Positions 1-8,582 of a DNA stretch of 45,823 nucleotides are shown one piece after another. Position 1 is the first letter of the stretch. Every line of letters begins with the position of its first letter. The stretch lies in contig NZ_FRBP01000019.1 of NCBI RefSeq assembly GCF_900142645.1, positions 44,195-90,017 of the forward strand, written 5' to 3'. Under the pieces are notes generated by a model. The model made no database searches and was not told where the DNA came from. It saw only the letters and a list, made by a program, of their open reading frames with translations. Made by a program: the position numbers and the translations under genes. The stretch comes from Eubacterium callanderi. GTDB lineage: Bacteria > Bacillota > Clostridia > Eubacteriales > Eubacteriaceae.

Positions 1-207
1 GCTTTGTTGAAGTTTAACATGAGATGTCTTCTTTATTGAACAATATTTTACTAAGCTTTTCAGATTAGACTTTGTGAATATTCAGCATAGTTTTACCAGT
101 TGTTGTATTATCACTGTTCTATGGAAAGTTTACAAAGCAGAGGTGCAGCTTGGGCTGGTTTTAAGCATATTATCAGATAATGGATAAAAAGGTGAGGAGG
201 GAAGTGC

Positions 208-1395
208 ATGCTTTCGAGGGAAGCTTTTCTGGAGAAATTGAGAAGAGAAATTGATGCAGAGAATCATTTGATCGCAGTCGCATCTGGAACGGGGCTGACG
301 GCAAAATACGCGATTCAGGGCGGCGCTGATTTTCTTCTGGCGCTGAACTCAGGCATTTTCCGCGGGATGGGACGCGGTTCTCTTGGCGGGCTTTTGCCCT
401 ATGCCAACAGTAATGATATGGTTTATGAGTTTGGTGTGCGGGAGCTTATTCCGCTGGTGGGTGATTTTCCAGTGGTATTTGGCCTGAACGCCACAGATCC
501 CACAAGGGATATGGCTGCTTATCTCGATGAAATCAGACAGAGTGGTTTTATCGGCATCAATAATTACCCGACTATCGGCCTCATTGATGGTAAATTCAGA
601 GAGGCGCTGGAGGAAAATGGCAGTGCTTTTGAGCATGAGGTAGAGGTTTTTCGCATGGCTCATGAGCGGGGAATGGTGACGGTGGCTTTTGTGTTTGATG
701 AAAATCAGGCAGGGGCAATGCTGGACGCTGGGACAGACATACTCTGTGTACATCTCGGTCTTACTCAGGGCGGGATGCTGGGAGCGGCAAAGGCGCTGTC
801 TCTGGTAGCCAGCAAGGACCGTATTGAGGCGATTTATGCACTTTGTGACCGACAGCGTCCTGAAGTTATTAAAATGCTGTATGGCGGCCCGGTAAAGACG
901 CCGGTGGATGTGCAGTACATGTACCAGAATACCAGCGCACATGGCTATATCGGCGGATCAGCCTTTGACCGGATTCCCACAGAGAAATCGCTCATGAACA
1001 TTACCAAGGCTTTTAAGACAACCGATGATATTGATGAGAGTGATCTGATGTCCAAAATGCTTAACGGCATTACCAAGTATTACGATTATACGGGGTTTAT
1101 AAAGGAATATGTAAAGGAAAACTACATGAATGAGATATCTTTTCTGGATCTCGCAAAGGTCTGCCATGTGTCAAGAAGTCACCTGAGCGCCCAGTTTAAA
1201 AAAGAGGTGGGCTGTAGCTTTCCGGAGTATCTGGTTAATTTCAGGATTCATAAGGCAGCCAAGCTGTTGAAAGAAGAAAACTTAAGGGTTTCTGAAGTGG
1301 CGGAGCTGGTAGGTTATCAGGATGTGGCCCATTTCAGTAAAATATTCAAGAAATATATGGGTGTTTCACCGAAAACGGTTAAACATAAGACATAA
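208..1395 (+). CDS. AraC-family regulator fused to a PEP-hydrolase-like TIM barrel
   Basis: A 395-residue two-domain protein. Residues 1 to about 275 form a TIM-barrel domain of the phosphoenolpyruvate-hydrolase-like family (the fold of the C-terminal half of plant Tm-1). They share with the protein at 2781-3611 the motifs GTGLTAK/GTGITAK, GGAD, NSG, GRGSL, TDP, PTxGLIDG and GADIL-like. Residues about 295-395 carry a C-terminal AraC/XylS DNA-binding region with two helix-turn-helix units (around LAKVCHVSRSHLS and VSEVAELVGYQDVAHFSKIF). A GAGGAGGG ribosome site precedes the ATG. The barrel probably acts as ligand sensor, and the likely target is the pair of genes directly downstream, about 140 bases away. 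Domain assignments are strong; the ligand and regulon are inference. No clear promoter was found in bases 1-207. Confidence 0.85.
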   Translation: MLSREAFLEKLRREIDAENHLIAVASGTGLTAKYAIQGGADFLLALNSGIFRGMGRGSLGGLLPYANSNDMVYEFGVRELIPLVGDFPVVFGLNATDPTRDMAAYLDEIRQSGFIGINNYPTIGLIDGKFREALEENGSAFEHEVEVFRMAHERGMVTVAFVFDENQAGAMLDAGTDILCVHLGLTQGGMLGAAKALSLVASKDRIEAIYALCDRQRPEVIKMLYGGPVKTPVDVQYMYQNTSAHGYIGGSAFDRIPTEKSLMNITKAFKTTDDIDESDLMSKMLNGITKYYDYTGFIKEYVKENYMNEISFLDLAKVCHVSRSHLSAQFKKEVGCSFPEYLVNFRIHKAAKLLKEENLRVSEVAELVGYQDVAHFSKIFKKYMGVSPKTVKHKT

Positions 1396-1534
1396 ACACA
1401 AATCGGAAAGACATAAGCACATGTACTTTGTAAAGGATTGGCAGTATCATATAAGTACACCGGATAATACAGATGCCCGTTATTGGGAGACAACGGCTGT
1501 CTGAAAATCATCTGGAATCTTTTACAGGGGGTAA

Positions 1535-2755
1535 ATGCATTTGAAGACAATCGCAATTGCAGGAACATTTGATTCTAAAGGTCATGAGTATGCGTATGTC
1601 AAGGATCTGATCGAAAGCCTTGGACTGAATACGCTGACCATTAACACCGGGGTTTTTGAGCCGGTATTTGAAGCAGATGTTTCCAACGAGGAAGTCGCAA
1701 AAGCGGCAGGAGCAGACATAAAGGAAATCGCAGCTAAGGGTGACCGTGCTTATGCGACAGAAATTTTATCAAAGGGAATGGAAATTCTTGTTCCAAAGCT
1801 CTACCAGGAAGGTAAGTTTGACGGAATCATTTCCTTTGGCGGAAGCGGCGGAACCTCTCTGGTAACACCGGGGATGCGTAAACTGCCCATTGGCGTTCCC
1901 AAGGTAATGGTATCCACCATGGCCTCCGGCGACGTATCAAACTATGTCGGCACCAGCGATATTGTCATGATGCCGTCTGTTGTGGATGTAGCTGGATTAA
2001 ACTCCATATCCACTAAAATCTTTGCCAATGCGGCCTTTGCCATAGCCGGTATGGTAAAATTTGAAGATACTCATGTGATCGAGAAAAAGCCACTGGTAGC
2101 AGCCACAATGTTCGGCGTTACCACACCCTGCCTCACAGCAGCGCAGGAATATCTGGAAGCCAGGGGCTATGAGGTGCTCATTTTCCACGCAACCGGTACG
2201 GGCGGACAGTCTATGGAGGCCTTGGTAGAAGGCGGTTTTATCGAGGGTGTTCTGGATATTACGACAACAGAATGGGCCGATGAGCTGGTCGGCGGTATTT
2301 TGGCGGCAGGCCCGCACCGTCTGGAAGCCGCCGGTAAAATGGGCATTCCACAGGTTGTCTCAGTTGGTGCAGTGGATATGGTTAACTTTGGCCCAATGGA
2401 TTCTGTTCCTGAAAAGTTTAAGGAGCGCAATCTGTACAAACACAATCCAATGATTACCCTTATGCGGACAACCATTGAAGAAAATAAAGAAATCGGGCAT
2501 GTCATCGCTGAAAAGCTGAGCGCAGCAAAAGGACCGGCAACCATCATGTTGCCGCTTAAGGGCGTATCTGGAATTGACGCTGAGGGCGAACCTTTTTATG
2601 GTCCAGAAGAGGATAAAATGCTCTTTGATACCATCCGCAGTGAAGTTAACCGCGATGTGGTAGATCTGGAAGAATTTGACCTGCACGTCAACGATAAGGA
2701 ATTTGCAGAAGCGGCAGCTCAGAAATTAATTGACTTAATGCAGGCTGCCAAATAA
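1535..2755 (+). CDS. Tm-1-like ATP-binding protein (UPF0261 family)
   Basis: A 406-residue homologue of the N-terminal half of the plant Tm-1 protein (UPF0261). The family opening appears as AGTFDSKGHEY (usual form GTxDTKGxE). A glycine-rich SFGGSGGTSL segment near residue 105 and the block STMASGDVSNYVGTSD follow. In plants and fungi this domain is fused to a TIM barrel; here the barrel is the next gene, 25 bases downstream, so the pair is a split Tm-1. The biochemical role in bacteria is not established to my knowledge. Start choice is uncertain: the AGGGGG site at 1526-1531 is only 3 bases from ATG 1535 but 9 from an in-frame TTG at 1541. The TTG start would give the more family-like beginning MKTIAIAG. 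Confidence 0.85.
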   Translation: MHLKTIAIAGTFDSKGHEYAYVKDLIESLGLNTLTINTGVFEPVFEADVSNEEVAKAAGADIKEIAAKGDRAYATEILSKGMEILVPKLYQEGKFDGIISFGGSGGTSLVTPGMRKLPIGVPKVMVSTMASGDVSNYVGTSDIVMMPSVVDVAGLNSISTKIFANAAFAIAGMVKFEDTHVIEKKPLVAATMFGVTTPCLTAAQEYLEARGYEVLIFHATGTGGQSMEALVEGGFIEGVLDITTTEWADELVGGILAAGPHRLEAAGKMGIPQVVSVGAVDMVNFGPMDSVPEKFKERNLYKHNPMITLMRTTIEENKEIGHVIAEKLSAAKGPATIMLPLKGVSGIDAEGEPFYGPEEDKMLFDTIRSEVNRDVVDLEEFDLHVNDKEFAEAAAQKLIDLMQAAK

Positions 2756-2780
2756 ATAAAATATTTAAAGGAGAACGATA

Positions 2781-3611
2781 ATGAATCAACAGACAAGAGC
2801 GGAAATTGTTAAAATGTACAAGGAACAGAGAGCTAAAGGCGATATTTTAGTTGGTGTCGGCGCAGGTACCGGGATCACAGCCAAAAGCAGCGAACGCGGC
2901 GGCGCAGACATGCTGATCATCTACAACTCTGGCCGTTACAGAATGGCCGGACGCGGCTCTCTGGCAGGCTTACTGTCCTATGGTGACGCTAACCAGATTG
3001 TTGTTGAAATGGCATCCGAGGTACTGCCGGTTGTTAAGGATACCCCAGTACTTGCTGGTGTCTGCGGTACAGATCCTTTCCGCGTTATGGATGTTTTCTT
3101 AAAAGAATTAAAGGACATGGGCTTCAGCGGCGTTCAGAATTTCCCGACCGTCGGTCTGATCGATGGTGTTTTCAGACAGAATCTGGAAGAAACAGACATG
3201 GGTTATGACCTGGAAGTTGAAATGATCCGTAAAGCGCATGAGCTTGATCTTTTAACCACGCCTTATGTTTTTGATCCGGATCAGGCGCGTAAAATGGCAG
3301 AAGCCGGCGCAGATATTTTAGTCGCACACATGGGTCTCACCACTAAAGGAACCATTGGCGCGAAAACCGCTTTAACCCTGGATGACTGTGTTGTAAAAGT
3401 ACGTGACATTATGGAAGCCGGACGCGAAGTTAATCCGGACATCATGGTTATCTGTCACGGTGGTCCGATTGCAGAGCCAGAAGACGCAAAATATGTTATT
3501 GACCGTATCGATGGCATTGACGGTTTCTTCGGCGCTTCCAGCATCGAACGTTTCGCAGCGGAAAAAGGTATTACCGCTCAGACAGAGGCCTTTAAAGAAA
3601 TTAAAAAATAA
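2781..3611 (+). CDS. TIM-barrel, phosphoenolpyruvate hydrolase-like protein
   Basis: A 276-residue single-domain TIM barrel of the PEP-hydrolase-like family, matching the C-terminal half of plant Tm-1. Visible motifs are [44 protein letters not shown] and [10 protein letters not shown]. It begins after a good AAGGAGAA site, 25 bases behind the Tm-1-like gene, so the two are cotranscribed. Full length for the family. Its barrel is clearly paralogous to the sensor half of the AraC-type protein at 208-1395. Enzymatic activity is not proven by sequence; a lyase or hydrolase acting on a small phosphorylated or keto acid is one possibility. The operon ends at tandem terminators immediately downstream. 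Confidence 0.85.
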   Translation: MNQQTRAEIVKMYKEQRAKGDILVGVGAGTGITAKSSERGGADMLIIYNSGRYRMAGRGSLAGLLSYGDANQIVVEMASEVLPVVKDTPVLAGVCGTDPFRVMDVFLKELKDMGFSGVQNFPTVGLIDGVFRQNLEETDMGYDLEVEMIRKAHELDLLTTPYVFDPDQARKMAEAGADILVAHMGLTTKGTIGAKTALTLDDCVVKVRDIMEAGREVNPDIMVICHGGPIAEPEDAKYVIDRIDGIDGFFGASSIERFAAEKGITAQTEAFKEIKK

Positions 3612-3623
3612 GCATTGAACGGG

Positions 3624-3653
3624 ATCTCTTTCGGGGACTATAAGAGATTTTTT
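3624..3653 (+). terminator. First of two tandem rho-independent terminators
   Basis: ATCTCTT at 3624-3630 pairs with AAGAGAT at 3642-3648 across an 11-base loop and runs into six T residues. It ends the Tm-1-like operon 12 bases after its stop codon. The stem is AT-rich and short, which may explain the second, stronger hairpin directly behind it. Confidence 0.65.
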
Positions 3654-3692
3654 ACCCGGCAGCCGGTATTGGCTGCCGGGTTTCTTAATTTT
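3654..3692 (+). terminator. Second, stronger terminator
   Basis: A perfect 11-base-pair stem, ACCCGGCAGCC at 3654-3664 with GGCTGCCGGGT at 3671-3681, closes a six-base loop and is followed by a T-rich tail. It isolates the Tm-1-like operon from the secreted-protein gene at 3791. Confidence 0.85.
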
Positions 3693-3725
3693 ACCAAAAG
3701 CGTTCTGTTATTACTGAAATAGACT

Positions 3726-3753
3726 GTGACTTTCACTCGTTTTGGGGTACAAT
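3726..3753 (+). promoter_or_regulatory. Candidate sigma-A promoter of the secreted-protein gene
   Basis: GTGACT at 3726-3731 (4 of 6 matches to TTGACA), a 16-base spacer, and TACAAT at 3748-3753. It lies between the upstream terminators and the gene at 3791. Confidence 0.45.
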
Positions 3754-3790
3754 AAAGTTAATTGAATTCTATAAAAGGGGGAATGCGATT

Positions 3791-5044
3791 TTGAAGAAAA
3801 AATCCATGGCAACTACGGTTGCTGTCATGTCTGTCATTGCTTTATTTGTCTTTGGCTGCGTGCAGTATGTTAGCGCCAATGATACCAATGAACCGGTCAC
3901 CGCTGCCGACGGGTCTGTGACCCTGACCAGTAATGAAAGGATTCAGGGCGATATGACCATTAGGGAGGGAAGTGCGGAAGGTGATATTTATGTCCGCAAT
4001 ACCCAGGTGGATGGAGACATTTTCGTTATTCCCGATGCGGACAGCAAAACCGTCCATCTGGAAAATACCAGTTTTCAGGACCTTATCGTCAATAAAAGCG
4101 GAACGATCGTAAGGCTCGATAAAGCTTCTCATGGCAACAGCTTTTATGTCAGCAGTCCGGCAGCAGCCGAAATCGGAGGAAAAATCCCCGAGATTAAAAT
4201 TTCTCAGGTGGCCGGCGGCAGTAATCTCACCATTACACCTGATGCCGGGGTTGACCAGATGGTCATTGATGGACAGCAAACAGAGGTTACCATTAACAGC
4301 AGTATGAAAAAGGTAGTGGTCAGTTCGAGTGCTGCAGGCTGCCGTCTGAATGTTAATGCTCCGGTAGAAACCCTTGATATCAACGCGAGAGTGGATGCTG
4401 TTGTGGGAACAAATATCCAGACCATGCTGCTGACTGACAGCGCGAAGGGAAGCAGCGTTACCCTGGCGAACGGCGCTGTAATTGATAATTTTGCCTCTGA
4501 GGCACAGATGACCCTTGGAGGAGACGGCAGCATTAATACCATGTATGTCAATTCACCTGCCAACATTACAGGTGGTGTGACAACCGGTAAAATCAATGTG
4601 CTGGGCCATCCCATTGAACGCAAAGCAGAAGGCAACGCCATCAATATGGATCCTAATGCCAGCCCGTTCCAGATGTCACAGCCTCCGCTGCCAATGATCA
4701 CACAGTCTCTGGAGCAGCCTGAAAACCGCAAAACAGAACCGTCTTCAGCTTTTCAGAGCACGGAAAACGCAGCGCCAAGACAGGAAGTCAACGCTGCGCC
4801 TGAACAAATTGTAACGCCGTCAGCGCCGGAAACACCGGCAGCGACGCCAACGCCTGAGCCGGCACCAGCCCCCGCACCGACTCCGGAGCCAACACCCGAA
4901 CCGGAGCCTGAACCGGCACCAGAACCTGAGCCGACACCCGAGCCTGCTCCAACTCCAGACCAGACGCCCGGTAATGATGAATCAGAAGCAGCTCCGCAGC
5001 CTACTGCAGTGGTTGTAGAAACAAATGACGCTACAGTTCGTTAA
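3791..5044 (+). CDS. Secreted beta-rich protein with Pro/Glu-rich C-terminal tail
   Basis: A 417-residue protein I do not recognise. It starts at a TTG (3791), 9 bases behind AAAAGGGGG. The N-terminus has a Lys-rich start and a hydrophobic core, with probable signal peptidase I cleavage after VSA near residue 29. A Cys in FGC could instead suggest a lipoprotein, but the residues before it fit a lipobox poorly. Residues about 40-290 are rich in short alternating beta-type stretches with Gly/Asp turns (GDMTI, GDIYV, GDIFV), like a beta-helix or bactofilin-like stack. Residues about 340-400 are a low-complexity tail of PEPAP/TPEPEP units, typical of wall-spanning linkers. No LPxTG sorting motif is seen. 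Monocistronic, with its own promoter and terminator. Likely cell-surface; function unknown. Confidence 0.75.
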   Translation: MKKKSMATTVAVMSVIALFVFGCVQYVSANDTNEPVTAADGSVTLTSNERIQGDMTIREGSAEGDIYVRNTQVDGDIFVIPDADSKTVHLENTSFQDLIVNKSGTIVRLDKASHGNSFYVSSPAAAEIGGKIPEIKISQVAGGSNLTITPDAGVDQMVIDGQQTEVTINSSMKKVVVSSSAAGCRLNVNAPVETLDINARVDAVVGTNIQTMLLTDSAKGSSVTLANGAVIDNFASEAQMTLGGDGSINTMYVNSPANITGGVTTGKINVLGHPIERKAEGNAINMDPNASPFQMSQPPLPMITQSLEQPENRKTEPSSAFQSTENAAPRQEVNAAPEQIVTPSAPETPAATPTPEPAPAPAPTPEPTPEPEPEPAPEPEPTPEPAPTPDQTPGNDESEAAPQPTAVVVETNDATVR

Positions 5045-5062
5045 TTCTCTTTATTAAAACAG

Positions 5063-5100
5063 ACCAGTTTGGATCACGCAGATCCGAACTGGTTTTTATT
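5063..5100 (+). terminator. Rho-independent terminator
   Basis: ACCAGTTTGGATC at 5063-5075 pairs with GATCCGAACTGGT at 5081-5093 (13 pairs, one T-G wobble). The loop is five bases and the tail is T-rich. It lies 18 bases after the secreted-protein stop codon. Confidence 0.85.
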
Positions 5101-5112
5101 TTGAAGATTTGC

Positions 5113-5141
5113 TTGACGAATGGTTCTGAAAAGCTTAGACT
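5113..5141 (+). promoter_or_regulatory. Candidate sigma-A promoter of the EamA transporter
   Basis: TTGACG at 5113-5118, a 17-base spacer, and TAGACT at 5136-5141. Its position argues that translation of the transporter starts downstream near 5188 rather than at the upstream in-frame TTG at 5101. Confidence 0.5.
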
Positions 5142-5187
5142 GAATAGTACTCACCCAAAACAAAAACGACTGTCCGGGAAATGGTGT

Positions 5188-6063
5188 ATGATGAGAAACT
5201 CAAAGAGTATGATATACGGAAGCTTTATCATTTTGCAGTGCATGTTCTGGGGACTGGGGAATCCTGTTGCTAAAATAGGAATGGAAACCATCAGTCCCTT
5301 TTATTGTCTTGCCCTGCGTTTTTTGGTCGCCTTTATTATCTGCTATGGTTTGTTCCGCAAAAAAATTAAGACACAGGTTAATAAAAATAATTTTAAAGAC
5401 GCAGTGGTCATCAGTATTTTTAATGCTGCGGCCTTTATTTTTTCAACGCTGGCGCTCATCTACAGCAGTGCGACCATAGCGGGTTTTTTGATGGCTCTGG
5501 CGGTTATTTTCACCCCGTTTATGGCCTATATTGTCCTGGGCAGGAAATTAAAAAAACGGACACTTATCTTTGTCGGTCTGGTAGTGCTGGGCCTTTATTT
5601 TTTATGCGGAAGCCAGGGAGGCTTCCGCTTTGGAATCGGTGAGCTGCTGGCCCTGCTCAGCTCGATTTCCTATGCAGCGACCATTACCTACAGTTCAAAG
5701 CATGTAACCAATATCGGGCCGGAAGTACTGTCAACCATTCAGTCTGGTGTGGCGGCAGTTATCTGCTTCGTCTTTGCGTTTTTTTTGGAAGATGGTCAGG
5801 TGCTCAGCCAGGTTGGTATTACGGGATGGTTCGCTGTGGTGTATCTGGCCCTTGGCTGTACAGTCATAGCCTATCTGCTTCAAAATGTTGCGCTTAAGCA
5901 TTTGTCGGCTGTTTTTGTATCGCTGCCCCTATGCTCAGAGCCGATTTTTACAGCCATCTTTTCATTTTTTTTACTGGGGGAGCGCCTTACGCTTAGTGGT
6001 ATTTTTGGTGCTGCTTTGATTATGGCAAGTATTGTGCTGGCCTCACTCTTTAACGGAGAGTAG
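5188..6063 (+). CDS. EamA/DMT-family transporter
   Basis: A membrane protein of about 291 residues with roughly ten hydrophobic helices in two repeated halves, the pattern of EamA drug/metabolite exporters. The first helix contains the FWGLGNPVAK segment typical of the family. The second half has the usual SSISYAATITYSSKHV and LPLCSEPIFTAIF-type segments. The substrate cannot be told from sequence. ATG 5188 (or 5191) was chosen because a promoter sits at 5113-5141 and because the extra upstream residues would be hydrophilic and unlike the family; the ribosome site (GGGAAATGG) is weak. It converges on maf, leaving only six bases between the two stop codons. Confidence 0.8.
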   Translation: MMRNSKSMIYGSFIILQCMFWGLGNPVAKIGMETISPFYCLALRFLVAFIICYGLFRKKIKTQVNKNNFKDAVVISIFNAAAFIFSTLALIYSSATIAGFLMALAVIFTPFMAYIVLGRKLKKRTLIFVGLVVLGLYFLCGSQGGFRFGIGELLALLSSISYAATITYSSKHVTNIGPEVLSTIQSGVAAVICFVFAFFLEDGQVLSQVGITGWFAVVYLALGCTVIAYLLQNVALKHLSAVFVSLPLCSEPIFTAIFSFFLLGERLTLSGIFGAALIMASIVLASLFNGE

Positions 6064-6069
6064 GGCGCT

Positions 6070-6651
6070 TTATTCTTTGGACAGGCTGATCTGCGCTTTA
6101 AAGCTTTTAAGCTCACGTACAAGTTGGCTGATGGGCAGGCCGACCACATTGTAGTAATCACCATTGATCTTTTCCACAAGCAGAGCGCCTTTTCCCTGAA
6201 TACCGTAAGCGCCGGCCTTGTCCATAGGCTCTCCGGTGGCAATATATGCCCGTATTTCGTCCTCAGACAGAGGAAAGAAGCTAACGTCTGTGCGCGTGCA
6301 GAAGGCATTTCGTTCACCGGATTTGGTGTAAATACAGACACCAGTAAAGACCTGATGCGTTTTTCCGGAGAGCGCCGACAGCGTCTCAAAGGCCTCTTCC
6401 TTGGTAGCAGGCTTGCCGTAAATATGTTTGCCGGCAGCAACGACTGTGTCTGCGCCGATGATGAGATCATCCGGAAATTGTTCGGCAGCCAGCTGGGCTT
6501 TTCTGGTGGCAAGCATCATGACCGCCCCCTCGGGTGGGGTGCAGCAGATAATGGTTTCGTCAGCGTCCACCGGGCGGGCTTCAAAGGGAATACCGGCTAG
6601 TGTCATGAGTTCTCTGCGCCGTGGTGACGCAGAGGCGAGAATGATTTTCAT
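6070..6651 (-). CDS. maf: Maf family nucleoside triphosphate pyrophosphatase
   Basis: A 193-residue protein of normal Maf length. The signature ASASPRRRELM near the N-terminus is followed by DADETI, the IIGADTVV loop, YGKPATKEEAF and a GIQGKGALLVEKINGDYYNVVGLP block. Maf proteins hydrolyse dTTP/UTP or modified nucleotides to monophosphates and were first linked to septum inhibition in Bacillus. AAGGAG lies five bases before the ATG. It appears monocistronic, convergent with the EamA gene. Confidence 0.9.
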   Translation of the reverse strand: MKIILASASPRRRELMTLAGIPFEARPVDADETIICCTPPEGAVMMLATRKAQLAAEQFPDDLIIGADTVVAAGKHIYGKPATKEEAFETLSALSGKTHQVFTGVCIYTKSGERNAFCTRTDVSFFPLSEDEIRAYIATGEPMDKAGAYGIQGKGALLVEKINGDYYNVVGLPISQLVRELKSFKAQISLSKE

Positions 6652-6702
6652 AAAAACTCCTTTTTATTGCGTGTTGGTTAGCCTTATTATATGCCCGGAA
6701 AT

Positions 6703-6741
6703 CTAAAAAAACAAGCCTCCCATCCGAAGATGGAGAGACTT
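6703..6741 (-). terminator. Terminator of the glnK-amt unit
   Basis: Read on the minus strand, AAGTCTCTCCATC pairs with GATGGGAGGCTT around a four-base loop, with one bulge and one mismatch. TTGTTTTTTT follows. It lies about 50 bases after the amt stop codon. Confidence 0.65.
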
Positions 6742-6788
6742 GCTGAAGGAGAGCGAGTTTTATAGTGGTGTTCTGACGGTTTGATGTT

Positions 6789-8042
6789 TTACTGGATTCT
6801 GCTTACAAAGTCTGCGTAGGCTTCGCAGCCATGCTCATGAACATCAAGTCCTTCAATTTCAACCACGCGCGGGACGCGGAGGCCGTGGAACTTCTTGATG
6901 ATGAAGAACATCACTCCAGAGGTCACCAGGGCCCAGGCGGCTACGGCGATGATGCCCAGGAGCTGCACGCCCAGCAGGGAGGAGCCGCCGCCGTAGAGCA
7001 GGCCGGTGACAGCATCCTCGGTGCCTGGCGCGTAGTTGGCTAAAAGCCCGACCAGCAGCGTCCCCATGACGCCGCAGCCGCCGTGGACGCTGATAGCGCC
7101 AACGGGATCATCAATCTTGAGCCTGGCATCGATAAAAGGCACCAGAAGTGAGACTGTGATACCACAGATCAGACCCACGAGAAGTGCGCCCCACAGGGTG
7201 ATGACCTGGCAGCCGGCAGTGATGCCGACCAGTCCGGCCAGCACACCGTTGAGTGTCATAGAGACGTCAGGCTTACCATAGCGCAGCCAGGTAAAGAACA
7301 TGACGGTTAAGCCGCCGGCACAGGCAGCAAGATTCGTGGTCATGGCAATATGCCCGATGTCGCCGTTGACGGCCAGGGTAGAGCCACAGTTAAAGCCAAA
7401 CCAGGCGAACCACAGAATAAACACACCCAGCGCCCCCAGTGTCAACGAGTGGCCGGGGATGGCATTGGCCGAGCCATCTTTATTGTATTTACCGATACGC
7501 GGCCCGACCATAACAGCGCCCATCAGGGCAACCCAGCCGCCGACAGAGTGGACAGCGGTGGAGCCGGCAAAGTCGATAAAGCCCATCTGCGAAAGCCACC
7601 CGCCGCCCCAGATCCAGTGGCCCGAAACCGGGTAGATGATTAAGCTGACAAAGGCAGAACAGATACAATAGGCCGTAAACTTTGTTCTGCCGGCAACAGC
7701 GCCGGATACGATAGTGGCTGCGGTTGCACAGAAAACTGTCTGGAAGAAAATGAACAGCTCAGGGGTAACCGCGTCAAACTGTTCCAGAGATAAAGAAGTG
7801 GAGTTAAAAAAACCGGAGGTGCCGATAAAAGCGCCGTCGCCGCCAAACATAACGGCAAAGCCCACACACAGGAACAAGACAGAGCCGACCATAAAGTCGA
7901 CGAAATTTTTCATGATAATATTACCAGCGTTTTTGGCCCGGGTAAAGCCAGTTTCCACCATGGCAAAGCCAGGCTGCATGAACATAACAAGACATGCCGC
8001 AAGAAAAACCCATACAATATCTGCTAATTGTTGCATTTCCAT
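6789..8042 (-). CDS. amt: Ammonium transporter Amt
   Basis: A 417-residue integral membrane protein with about eleven helices. It conducts ammonium/ammonia across the cytoplasmic membrane. The N-terminal block ETGFTRAKNAGNIIMKN is diagnostic of the family. The pore histidines are visible in STAVHSVGGW and GAISVHGGCGVMG, and the FNCGSTLAVNG region is intact. GAGGTC precedes ATG 8042. It follows glnK by 180 bases on the same strand; GlnK normally binds Amt and blocks it when nitrogen is plentiful. The glnN gene stands upstream of both, so this is a nitrogen-scavenging unit. Confidence 0.95.
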   Translation of the reverse strand: MEMQQLADIVWVFLAACLVMFMQPGFAMVETGFTRAKNAGNIIMKNFVDFMVGSVLFLCVGFAVMFGGDGAFIGTSGFFNSTSLSLEQFDAVTPELFIFFQTVFCATAATIVSGAVAGRTKFTAYCICSAFVSLIIYPVSGHWIWGGGWLSQMGFIDFAGSTAVHSVGGWVALMGAVMVGPRIGKYNKDGSANAIPGHSLTLGALGVFILWFAWFGFNCGSTLAVNGDIGHIAMTTNLAACAGGLTVMFFTWLRYGKPDVSMTLNGVLAGLVGITAGCQVITLWGALLVGLICGITVSLLVPFIDARLKIDDPVGAISVHGGCGVMGTLLVGLLANYAPGTEDAVTGLLYGGGSSLLGVQLLGIIAVAAWALVTSGVMFFIIKKFHGLRVPRVVEIEGLDVHEHGCEAYADFVSRIQ

Positions 8043-8083
8043 AATAAGACCTCTTTCTGAATAAAAAATAAGGGATTGGTTTC

Positions 8084-8108
8084 GATTTTTACAGGATGCG
8101 TAAAAATC
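8084..8108. repeat. Inverted repeat in the glnK-amt gap
   Basis: GATTTTTAC (8084-8092) and GTAAAAATC (8100-8108) form a perfect nine-base-pair dyad with a seven-base loop, about 40 bases before amt on its coding strand. No T run follows, so it is not a terminator. It may be an mRNA hairpin or an operator. Confidence 0.5.
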
Positions 8109-8166
8109 AAAATCTATCCCCGTTGATAAATAATGGTTTAAGTATTAAAGTGTTATCAGTGCGTTT

Positions 8167-8179
8167 TGAATAGTATTCA
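8167..8179. repeat. Short palindrome TGAATA-N1-TATTCA
   Basis: A perfect six-base dyad with one central base, in the 180-base gap between glnK and amt. It could be an operator for amt, but nothing links it to a known regulator. Confidence 0.35.
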
Positions 8180-8222
8180 TTGGTTTTGTAAATCAGGAAA
8201 GGGTTTGGGTGTAGAATTGTTG

Positions 8223-8561
8223 TTAAAGGGCATCTGAACCGGTTTCTCCGGTTCGGATGCGGATAACATCGGCAACGTCGTAAACAAAAATTTTACCGCC
8301 GCCGATGCCATCGGTGGTAAGGCGGTCGGTTACCAGCTTGATGATGATGCCGGCAGTCTCATCGTCTGTGATGGTTTCGACCTTGATTTTTGGCAAAAAG
8401 TTTACCGTGTAGGATGTACCCCGGTAGGATTTTTTAAAGCCTTTTTGGTTACCATAGCCCATGATGTTGGTAATCATCATGCCTTGGACATCGCAGGTAT
8501 TTAAAAGGTCTTTCAAATCCTCCAGCATGTCGGGCTTGACGACAATTTCTAATTTTTTCAT
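8223..8561 (-). CDS. glnK: PII nitrogen-regulatory protein (GlnK/GlnB family)
   Basis: A 112-residue PII protein that senses ATP/ADP and 2-oxoglutarate and controls Amt and other nitrogen targets. The T-loop keeps both classical tyrosines: Tyr46 and Tyr51 in KKSYRGTSYTV. Tyr51 is the site uridylylated in proteobacteria; whether it is modified here is unknown. The downstream LPKIKVE strand and the GGGKIFVYDV segment near residue 88 match the family. AAGGAGG precedes the ATG. Only about 30 bases separate it from the glnN terminator, so it may depend on read-through from glnN. Its linkage to amt supports the name glnK over glnB. Confidence 0.92.
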   Translation of the reverse strand: MKKLEIVVKPDMLEDLKDLLNTCDVQGMMITNIMGYGNQKGFKKSYRGTSYTVNFLPKIKVETITDDETAGIIIKLVTDRLTTDGIGGGKIFVYDVADVIRIRTGETGSDAL

Positions 8562-8582
8562 AAGAACCTCCTTGTAAATTTT

